Positions 1 to 5,015 of a stretch of DNA of 6,739 nucleotides are shown here, piece after piece; the stretch's first letter is position 1; each line of letters opens with the position of its first letter. The DNA comes from JANYIP01 sp031394045 (GTDB taxonomy: Bacteria > Actinomycetota > Actinomycetes > Prado026), in NCBI GenBank assembly GCA_031394045.1, contig JANMWN010000110.1, forward strand, positions 1 to 6,739, in the 5' to 3' direction. A program made the translations under genes and the position numbers. Below the pieces are notes generated by a model. It did no database searches and was not told the origin of the DNA. It was given only the letters and a program-made list of their open reading frames with translations.

Positions 1-2219
1 CTCGATGCACGAAGGTGACCGTCGTCGAGGCTGTCCGCAAGAATGACGGCGCGCTCCATCGTCTCCTGGAGCAGTGGAGAGGCGTAACCACGCCGGGCGT
101 TGATCGGCTGCGACATCGCGTGCCGCACGGCCAGCTCGCGACGGTCGCGGTCCGGACCTGCAGGCACTGCCCCCAGCAACCGGACCGCCTCTTGGTAGTG
201 CTCGATGGCATCATCGTTCGCGAAGCGCGACGACGCGAACTCGGCCGCCGCGATGTGGAACGGCAGCGCGCGATGCTCGACGCCCGCCTGCTCGTAGTGA
301 TGAGCGATCGAGGCCGCGAACGCACCCGGTTGGGTCCCCGCGCTCAGCTCGAGAGCCTGCGCGACCCGTCGGTGCAGCAGTGCGAGCCGCGGCGTCGGGA
401 TCTGACGGACCACCGCGTCACGCAGCAGATCGTGCGCGAAGTCATAGCTACCGCGCGAGTGCTGGACGACCAGCCGGCGCCGCCACAGCTCGTCCAGACC
501 ACCGATCACCGACTCCTCGGGCCGGTCGCTCGCCTCCTGGAGCAGCTCAAGGGTGCAGTCGCGACCGACCACCGCGACGAGCCAGGCGACCGACGCAGCG
601 TCGTCAGAAAGCCGCGCGAGCCTCTCATCGAGCACCGCCTGAACCCGAGCGGAGCCCACCAGCGCGTTCGCAGCCGGGCGTCTGCCGTCGGAGGAGGCAC
701 GAGCGGCTTCGATGATGAAGAGGGGAAAGCCCATGGTCGCCTCGTACAGGGCAACCTCGTCGTCGACCGTGGCGCCGACCTGACGTGCGAGCTCCGCCGC
801 CGATGACGGGGCCAGAGGTGGCAGTGCCGTGCGCGTGAATTGTCCATCGCGCTCAAGAGCGCGCAACAGTCCGACCAGCTCGACGTTGTCGTCAAACGGC
901 TCGTCGCGGGCGCAGGCAAGGATCATGAGCGGGCTTGCGCGGGCATGCCTGGCCAACAGCTGCAACCAGGCCAGCGTCTCAGCGTCGCACCACTGGATGT
1001 CGTCGAGGGTGAGCAGGGTCGGCCTGGCCGGCGCCAGCACCGCGTGCACCAGCCCCTCGAGGAAGCGGTGCCGCTGCCAAGCATCGGTCATCGGCTGTGG
1101 GGGGCCATGTGGGCTCACCCCGCCAGAGGGCACAAGCCTTTCGACCTCATCCGCCCACGCCGGTTCCAGCCGGGACCGCCCGGCCGCGAGGTGTCGCGAA
1201 CCAAGCCACTCGGCCAGCGGCGCGAGCGCGAGCCTGGCACCGCTCTCGAAACACCTCGCCCGCGCGACGATGTTGCCGCTGCGTCCGACCTCGGACGCAA
1301 GCTCAGCCATCAGCCTGGTCTTGCCGACCCCGGCGTCCCCGGTGATGAGATGGACCCCCATGGTCCCGTCCTTGGCCGCCTCCCAACGACGGCGGATTCC
1401 GCTGAGCTCGTCAGCCCTGCCGACCAAGGGGATCCGGGCACGTCCCACCCCTCGCTGCCCCGGACGAGCAAGAGTCCCAGGGTCCTGCGTTGCGGCTAGC
1501 GCGTCATAGAGCGACACCGTCGCCGGGTCGGGCGCGACACCCAGCTCGCGGTCCAGCAGGGAAGCGCAGCGGTGGAAGGTCCGGAGTGCCCCTGCCCTGT
1601 CTCCAACCTCGCTCTGAAGCGCCATGACGGTGCGATAGCCCGGCTCCTGGAGCGGCTCCATCTCTATCCGACGCTGCGCATAGGACAACGCGCGACCGGG
1701 ATCCGACAGCCGCAGCTGAGGGACGAGCAGGTCGATCAGGTCGAGGCACCTTCGATGCAAACGCTCCCGCTCGGCCAGCACCCAGTCGTCGGACCAGGCC
1801 GGCAGGAGGTCTCCGCCATAGACCCGCAGCGCGACGACCGAGTGACTCACCAGTGGGTCTGGCCGAGCCTCCAAAGCGGCCCGGCCGGCCCGATCGCTCT
1901 CGGTCACGAAGCTCACGACATCGCAAACGGTGCCCTTCCCCGGATCCCACCGGACCAGCCCACCGGATGTAGTCAAACCGGCCGCAAACTCGGGCAGCTG
2001 ACGTCGAAGAAGATGGAGTTCGCGTCTCAGGTTCGTCAGTGACTGCTCGCCCGTCGACTCGGGCCAGAGCATCGCGGCGAGCCCCGCCCGCGACTGTTCT
2101 CCGCCACGACGGCATGCCAACCAGCACGCAAGACCAGTCGATCGGGGCGGCACATCGCCGGTCCGGTTGACGCCGTCCACGACGATGCGCTGCTGCCCCA
2201 AGAACCTGAGTTCCAGCAT
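1..2219 (-). CDS. SARP/AfsR-like transcriptional regulator with BTAD and AAA ATPase domains (C-terminus beyond left edge)
   Basis: The frame is open for 739 codons from ATG 2219 to the left edge, with no stop or shift. The start follows a TGGAGGG ribosome site at 2229-2223. Residues 1-75 form a winged-helix-type DNA-binding region of the OmpR/SARP kind (MLELRFLG; LWPESTGEQSLTNLRREL). Residues about 96-245 look like a bacterial transcriptional activation domain, rich in TPR-like helices (YGGDLLPAWSDDW; ELGVAPDPATVSLYDAL). The ATPase part begins near residue 264 (PLVGRADEL). It has Walker A GDAGVGKT at residues 294-301 and Walker B LLTLDDIQW with D406/D407. The remainder is helical, with TPR-like repeats (HHYEQAGV; AIEHYQEAVRLL). 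By family, such proteins are cytoplasmic signal-integrating activators of adjacent or secondary-metabolite genes. The target and ligand here are unknown. The missing C-terminus could hold more TPRs or a LuxR-type helix-turn-helix. It lies downstream of rskA on the same strand, separated by 152 bases. Confidence 0.93.
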   Translation of the reverse strand, partial: MLELRFLGQQRIVVDGVNRTGDVPPRSTGLACWLACRRGGEQSRAGLAAMLWPESTGEQSLTNLRRELHLLRRQLPEFAAGLTTSGGLVRWDPGKGTVCDVVSFVTESDRAGRAALEARPDPLVSHSVVALRVYGGDLLPAWSDDWVLAERERLHRRCLDLIDLLVPQLRLSDPGRALSYAQRRIEMEPLQEPGYRTVMALQSEVGDRAGALRTFHRCASLLDRELGVAPDPATVSLYDALAATQDPGTLARPGQRGVGRARIPLVGRADELSGIRRRWEAAKDGTMGVHLITGDAGVGKTRLMAELASEVGRSGNIVARARCFESGARLALAPLAEWLGSRHLAAGRSRLEPAWADEVERLVPSGGVSPHGPPQPMTDAWQRHRFLEGLVHAVLAPARPTLLTLDDIQWCDAETLAWLQLLARHARASPLMILACARDEPFDDNVELVGLLRALERDGQFTRTALPPLAPSSAAELARQVGATVDDEVALYEATMGFPLFIIEAARASSDGRRPAANALVGSARVQAVLDERLARLSDDAASVAWLVAVVGRDCTLELLQEASDRPEESVIGGLDELWRRRLVVQHSRGSYDFAHDLLRDAVVRQIPTPRLALLHRRVAQALELSAGTQPGAFAASIAHHYEQAGVEHRALPFHIAAAEFASSRFANDDAIEHYQEAVRLLGAVPAGPDRDRRELAVRHAMSQPINARRGYASPLLQETMERAVILADSLDDGHLRAS

Positions 2220-2371
2220 GCGCCCTCCAGCGTGGGCGGCTCCCCAGGCCGATCCACGTGACTCGACGCTATGTGCGGGGCGCCGACGAGTAAAGCCTGA
2301 CCGGTCTGCGCGGTGCTGCGGAGGTGTGAAATGACCGCATCATCAAGCCGTCCTATCCACCGGGAGGTCGC
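2220..2371. other. Intergenic region between rskA and the BTAD regulator
   Basis: These 152 bases hold the regulator's ribosome site at their left end. I see no hairpin able to end rskA transcription and no convincing -35/-10 pair, so read-through from rskA into the regulator is possible. Confidence 0.5.
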
Positions 2372-3118
2372 CTAGGTCAAGATCGTCCCTCGGACGGCGC
2401 TCTTCTTGCTGTGTTCGGGTGAACCATTCATCTGCTGGAGTGAAACGTCGACGGCGGAGTACTTGGTGAGGTCGAGGCCCGGTGGGACGAGGTAGGCGCC
2501 GCGTCCGTCCGCACCTAGGACACCTAGGGACACCAGATGGCTGTTGGCGAGGTCTATCAGCCACACCTCGTAGAACGTCGCGGGTACCATCGGCAGGTTC
2601 GCGACCGTCAGGGTCACGGTGCGCTGGTCTGCGGACACCACTCGCAGGACAGCCGTGCCGCTGGCGGCGGGAGCGTCGAGCGGCTTGAGCGCTACGACCG
2701 AAACCTGGCCCGAGGCTATCGGCTGTGACGTTGGGGTGGTGCTCCGTGTCAGCGTCCAGGTCCCACCGATACCGACGATCAGGCCGGCGGCTGCAGCGAC
2801 CATGGCCGTCGCCCAGCGCCTGCGTCGCGCCCTCCCGCCGCGGCTGTCGAGCTCCACCACCTCAGCGGTTGACGCCTCAGCCGTGGCCGGGGTCTGATCG
2901 CGATGAACCTCCGCCATGATGCGGTCCCACACCGCTGCGGGCGGCGCGACGGGGTAGTCGCCGTCCTGCACGGACCGGCCGATCGCGACCACTGCCCCGA
3001 GCTGATCGACCTCGCTCTGACAGCGGGCGCAGGCGGACAGGTGGGCGGCGTTGTCGGGCGTGAGCTGGGTCTCGCCCAGCGCGAGCAGGGCGAGCGTCGT
3101 CTCGTCATAGTGCGTCAC
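2372..3118 (-). CDS. rskA: RskA-family membrane anti-sigma factor (complete, apparently orphaned)
   Basis: This 248-residue protein starts at GTG 3118 and ends at TAG 2374-2372. The N-terminus carries a zinc-associated anti-sigma motif HLSACARC, that is H26-X3-C30-X2-C33, with a further histidine at residue 3. A basic stretch RARRRRW (about 96-102) precedes one membrane helix at about 102-123. The extracytoplasmic part has the RskA signature FYEVWLID at about 182-189. Length and order match the family, whose cytoplasmic N-terminus holds an ECF sigma factor inactive until the protein is proteolysed. In Mycobacterium tuberculosis, RskA restrains SigK, which drives the fasciclin genes mpt70 and mpt83. 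A fasciclin gene lies just upstream here, so the module is recognisable. The oddity is that the cognate sigma gene, expected immediately upstream and overlapping, is reduced to a short tail. The protein itself looks intact. The family call is firm; the assignment to SigK-type rather than another RskA-bearing ECF pair is inference. Confidence 0.92.
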   Translation of the reverse strand: MTHYDETTLALLALGETQLTPDNAAHLSACARCQSEVDQLGAVVAIGRSVQDGDYPVAPPAAVWDRIMAEVHRDQTPATAEASTAEVVELDSRGGRARRRRWATAMVAAAAGLIVGIGGTWTLTRSTTPTSQPIASGQVSVVALKPLDAPAASGTAVLRVVSADQRTVTLTVANLPMVPATFYEVWLIDLANSHLVSLGVLGADGRGAYLVPPGLDLTKYSAVDVSLQQMNGSPEHSKKSAVRGTILT

Positions 3119-3124
3119 CGTCCA

Positions 3125-3129
3125 CCTCC
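3125..3129 (-). promoter_or_regulatory. Ribosome binding site that sets the rskA start
   Basis: GGAGG lies 6 bases before GTG 3118 on the minus strand, inside the sigma-factor tail. An in-frame extension upstream, starting at 3226, would add an arginine-rich leader that is really the sigma remnant read in another frame, so GTG 3118 is preferred. The ATG at 3108 is out of frame with the RskA protein. Confidence 0.75.
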
Positions 3130-3182
3130 AAACGCTTCCGTAGCCGGTCCAGGGACGCTCTGATGTGGCTCTTCGCGGGTGT

Positions 3183-3210
3183 CGGCGCCGGGGTCGGCGT
3201 CGGCGTACAT
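3183..3210 (-). repeat. Degenerate hexanucleotide GCCGAC-like repeat encoding Thr-Pro/Ala-Pro pairs
   Basis: On the minus strand the bases run as imperfect six-base units (ACGCCG, ACGCCG, ACCCCG, GCGCCG), giving TPTPTPAP in the 37-codon frame. The tract lies exactly between the short leader and the sigma-like tail. It could be the junction of the deletion or a site where polymerase slippage or assembly collapse occurred. Confidence 0.55.
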
Positions 3211-3263
3211 GCACCCATGCTGTCACTCCAGGAAGTCCAAAGGGACCAACCGCCCGTCACGCG

Positions 3264-3295
3264 CGTGGCCCTCGGACCGAGGGTCGAGGGCCACG
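3264..3295 (-). terminator. Strong hairpin terminator after the fasciclin gene
   Basis: Plus-strand arms CGTGGCCCTCG (3264-3274) and CGAGGGCCACG (3285-3295) are perfectly complementary over 11 base pairs around a 10-base loop. On the minus strand the hairpin begins 19 bases after the fasciclin stop. No clear U-tract follows, as is common for actinobacterial terminators. Inside it a second, mutually exclusive hairpin is possible, CCCTCGG/CCGAGGG at 3269-3283, because CGAGGG occurs twice. It lies before the sigma remnant and rskA, so it should reduce read-through into them. Confidence 0.78.
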
Positions 3296-3314
3296 GGCCT
3301 GACGAGCAACCTGC

Positions 3315-3986
3315 TCAGGACAGGGTGGGTAGCAGTACGTCGCTGATGCCGTGGACGACCACGTGGTCCGTCTGGATGACGTTGATCTTGCTCTTGACGA
3401 CGTAGTCGTTGAAGAAGCTGCCGTCCTTGTCGCCCAGGATGATGATCGGGAACGCGGCGGAGCGGCTGAGCACGGTCACGCTGAGCTTCTGGCCGTTGGC
3501 CATGGTGAGCCGCTGGTAGAACGGCCCGGACAGCACCTGCTGGCCGGTTACCTTGGCGCCGACGAGCACGTGGTAGAGCAGCACCTGGCGGATCTTGTCG
3601 GCACCGAGTGCCGTGACCAGGGCGAGGGTCACCGCCTTCTCGTCGACCGTGGCACCGTAGCGGTGGTTGCGGCCCAGCAGTCCGAGGTTGTTCGCGAGGA
3701 CCTCGAAGGCCCGGTCGTTCGGGGCGAACAGGGTGAACGACGGGAGCGAGGCGAGCGTCGCGTCGGCTCCGGTGACCAGCACGGCCTTCGTCAGGATGTC
3801 GTAGTCGTAGGGGTTACGGTCGTTGGGGGTCGAGACGGGGTCGTTGTACGTGGCGGTGAGGGCTCCGAGAAAGGAGCCCGTCTCGGATGGGCTGAGGGCG
3901 TTCGCGGCTGGCGCGGCGGCGAGCAGCGTGCCCGCGGCCAGGGTGGTGCCGGCGGCGAGGGCGGTGATGCGACGGACGAGGCGCAT
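3315..3986 (-). CDS. Secreted single-domain fasciclin (FAS1) protein, MPT70-like
   Basis: This 223-residue protein starts at ATG 3986, with GGAG five bases upstream. Residues 1-30 are a Sec signal peptide: basic MRLVRR, an Ala/Leu/Thr core, and likely cleavage after ANA. The mature part is one FAS1 domain. Its H1 motif FTLFAPNDRAF is at 84-94, the YHVL segment at 138-141, and the H2-like stretch VVVHGISDVLL at about 209-219. There is no cysteine, hence no lipobox, so it should be released or wall-associated rather than a lipoprotein like MPT83. FAS1 proteins mediate adhesion or envelope interactions; a specific partner is not visible. In mycobacteria such genes are the main SigK targets, and the rskA gene downstream fits that pairing although the sigma gene is missing. 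The heliorhodopsin stop lies 94 bases upstream on the same strand. Confidence 0.94.
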   Translation of the reverse strand: MRLVRRITALAAGTTLAAGTLLAAAPAANALSPSETGSFLGALTATYNDPVSTPNDRNPYDYDILTKAVLVTGADATLASLPSFTLFAPNDRAFEVLANNLGLLGRNHRYGATVDEKAVTLALVTALGADKIRQVLLYHVLVGAKVTGQQVLSGPFYQRLTMANGQKLSVTVLSRSAAFPIIILGDKDGSFFNDYVVKSKINVIQTDHVVVHGISDVLLPTLS

Positions 3987-4029
3987 GGCGTCTCCAGGTG
4001 GATGGGCGTCGAGGGACGGATCTAACTTC

Positions 4030-4058
4030 TCTACGCCCGGAGACCAGCGCCCGGATGC
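4030..4058 (-). promoter_or_regulatory. Candidate ECF-type promoter for the fasciclin gene
   Basis: On the minus strand GCATCC (4058-4053) is followed after 17 bases by CGTAGA (4035-4030). This resembles an ECF promoter with a CATCC-like -35 and a CGT-starting -10, and the -35 recalls the CCATCC reported for SigK targets. A start near 4023 would give a leader of about 37 bases before ATG 3986. The match is by eye and tentative. Confidence 0.35.
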
Positions 4059-4080
4059 AGCCGGACACGAGAAATCCCGG

Positions 4081-4878
4081 TCAGGGGACGAGCGTCCCGG
4101 CGAACACCTGCCACGCGAGCAGGGACTTCGCGACCAGACTCAGGGTGATGTAGACCGACTCGCCGTAGAGGTAGTCGCTCCACTTCCCGATCCGGCGGTA
4201 CTGCAGCCACTGGTTGACCGCGAAACAGTTGAAGAAGACAAAGAGCGAGACGAAGATCCCGTACACGAAGCCGGGTGGGTTGGCAGCGTTGCCGGGGCTC
4301 ACGAGGTAGATACCGATCGCGATCCACGGCGTCACGCCGGCGATGCACCCCAGCCAGAACGGGAGCATGCCGCCGCCGGGCTTCTCGTACTTCTCCTGCA
4401 GGAGCCCGAACAGGGTCATCGAGACGTTGACACCGAACAGCGCCACCAGTGCGGCGATATCACTGATCCCGGTGATGAGCGCGATGAGCACGATCATGAC
4501 GGAGGAGCTCAGCGAGTACTCGATCCAGCGCGCGTAGTTGCGGCTGAGGAGCAGATTGGCGCGATACCAAGGGAAGACGGGCGGCGAGGCGATGATGAAG
4601 TGCGCCGCCGCGGAGAGCAGGAGGAAGAGCGCGCAGCCCCAGGAGACGCTGATCTCGAACAGCGTCGCGGTCGCGGCCGGCTTCGAGCCGGGCGGGCCGG
4701 TCATGAACGCGGCGGTCACCGGCAGGGCGAACGACGTCGCGAGAGCGAGGACGGCCACCGCCTGAGCGGCGTGCAGCACCCCCATGATCAGGTTGTAGCG
4801 CCGCAGCCGGGTAAACCGCCCCTCGGGTACGACGTCAGGCCGAGCTCGCCCCGAGGTCACGTCCGCGATGTCTGCCAT
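4081..4878 (-). CDS. Heliorhodopsin (retinal-binding seven-helix membrane protein)
   Basis: This 265-residue protein resembles, from memory, the founding heliorhodopsin 48C12 along its whole length. Helix 7 contains LSLVAKSLLAWQ, with K251 as the retinal Schiff-base lysine. Helix 3 contains WIEYSLSSSVMIVLIA, with E120 as counterion. H36 (GVLHAAQ) and H93 (SAAAHFII) match the two family histidines. The long A-B loop with TGPPG (about 60-64) and the motifs LLQEKY, PFWLGCIAGV, PGFVYGI and GKWSDYL are further hallmarks. By family, heliorhodopsins sit inverted in the membrane, N-terminus inside, bind all-trans retinal, have slow photocycles and do not pump ions; their role is unsettled, with proposed light-sensing or enzyme-regulating functions. 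ATG 4878 has no good Shine-Dalgarno site (only GCGGA touching it), but a TATTTT box lies 7 bases upstream, so the mRNA may be leaderless. A GTG at 4860 is a possible later start. No carotenoid-cleaving or retinal-synthesis gene is in the window. Confidence 0.97.
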   Translation of the reverse strand: MADIADVTSGRARPDVVPEGRFTRLRRYNLIMGVLHAAQAVAVLALATSFALPVTAAFMTGPPGSKPAATATLFEISVSWGCALFLLLSAAAHFIIASPPVFPWYRANLLLSRNYARWIEYSLSSSVMIVLIALITGISDIAALVALFGVNVSMTLFGLLQEKYEKPGGGMLPFWLGCIAGVTPWIAIGIYLVSPGNAANPPGFVYGIFVSLFVFFNCFAVNQWLQYRRIGKWSDYLYGESVYITLSLVAKSLLAWQVFAGTLVP

Positions 4879-4885
4879 TCCGCAA

Positions 4886-4891
4886 AAAATA
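4886..4891 (-). promoter_or_regulatory. Candidate -10 box for a leaderless heliorhodopsin transcript
   Basis: TATTTT on the minus strand, within the only AT-rich run of this divergent region, ends 7 bases before ATG 4878. That distance would place the transcription start at the A of the ATG. No convincing -35 is visible 17 bases further up. Missing ribosome-site complementarity at this start favours a leaderless message. Confidence 0.35.
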
Positions 4892-5000
4892 CCGGTGTCG
4901 GCCCGATCGCGCTTCCCGGGAGCGGCGGCGCTCGTGCGGCCGACAGCAGCCGCCCGCGGGCGATCTGCCAGACTGACGCCAACCGTCGATGATGATGCCC

Positions 5001-5006
5001 GAGGAG
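5001..5006 (+). promoter_or_regulatory. Ribosome binding site favouring the GTG start of the dCTP deaminase
   Basis: GAGGAG lies 9 bases before GTG 5016. The three consecutive ATG codons at 4989-4997 in the same frame have no purine-rich site upstream, and the site itself would be coding if they were used. The protein's recognisable homology (AGVLPSQ) begins soon after the GTG. Confidence 0.55.
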
Positions 5007-5015
5007 AACCTGGTC

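Larger units (their letters stand above)
3105..3218 (-). pseudogene. Remnant of an ECF sigma factor gene: last ~22 codons behind a Pro/Thr-rich leader
   Basis: A 37-codon frame runs from ATG 3218 to TGA 3107-3105. Residues 16-37 read KSHIRASLDRLRKRLEVDGD then AL. This resembles the extreme C-terminus of sigma region 4, the end of the helix-turn-helix usually written GTVKSHIRxxLxxLR. Nothing of sigma region 2, the linker or the first part of region 4 is present between this point and the fasciclin stop at 3317. Residues 1-15 (MGACTPTPTPAPTPA) are low-complexity and unlike any sigma factor. The tail overlaps the rskA start by 14 bases, the coupling typical of sigma/anti-sigma pairs, which supports the identification. 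The frame has its own ribosome site, GGAG at 3229-3226 with a 7-base gap, so it may still be translated as a leader peptide that couples to rskA. Alternatives are a chance match or an assembly collapse. Confidence 0.68.
4879..5015. other. Divergent intergenic region between heliorhodopsin and dCTP deaminase
   Basis: These 137 bases must hold the promoters of both divergent genes. The minus-strand side has the TATTTT box. The plus-strand side has only the GAGGAG ribosome site; no clear promoter hexamers are visible for dcd. Confidence 0.6.

Noticed and set aside
15..1509. Long plus-strand open frames opposite the left third of the window
   Set aside because: They are antisense to one continuous minus-strand frame with clear Walker motifs and BTAD homology. 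Their products are Arg/Ser/Pro-rich with no recognisable domain, as expected of GC-rich shadows.
1504..2127. 207-codon minus-strand frame in another phase within the regulator
   Set aside because: It overlaps the BTAD-coding frame, which is continuous and homologous. Its Arg/Ala/Gly-rich sequence matches nothing known to me, so it does not indicate a frameshifted gene.
2260..2310. Possible promoter (CATAGC with a distant TTTA) before the BTAD regulator
   Set aside because: The hexamers match consensus poorly and would not stand out from chance.
2513..2529. Direct repeat ACCTAGGAC / ACCTAGGGAC
   Set aside because: It lies inside the rskA coding sequence (SLGVLG), is only two units long, and is explained by the repeated Leu-Gly codons.
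2372..3226. Longer rskA starting at ATG 3226
   Set aside because: The extra 36 residues are arginine-rich and arise from reading the sigma-tail region out of phase. GTG 3118 has a strong GGAGG site and gives the normal RskA N-terminus.
3351..4025. 224-codon plus-strand frame opposite the fasciclin gene
   Set aside because: It is Val/Asp/Glu/Gly-rich low complexity and antisense to a well-supported secreted FAS1 protein.
3823..4992. 389-codon plus-strand frame across the heliorhodopsin gene
   Set aside because: The predicted protein is a charged Arg/Glu/Asp/Gly-rich sequence without any family pattern, and it lies opposite an unmistakable heliorhodopsin. It is a GC-driven antisense frame.
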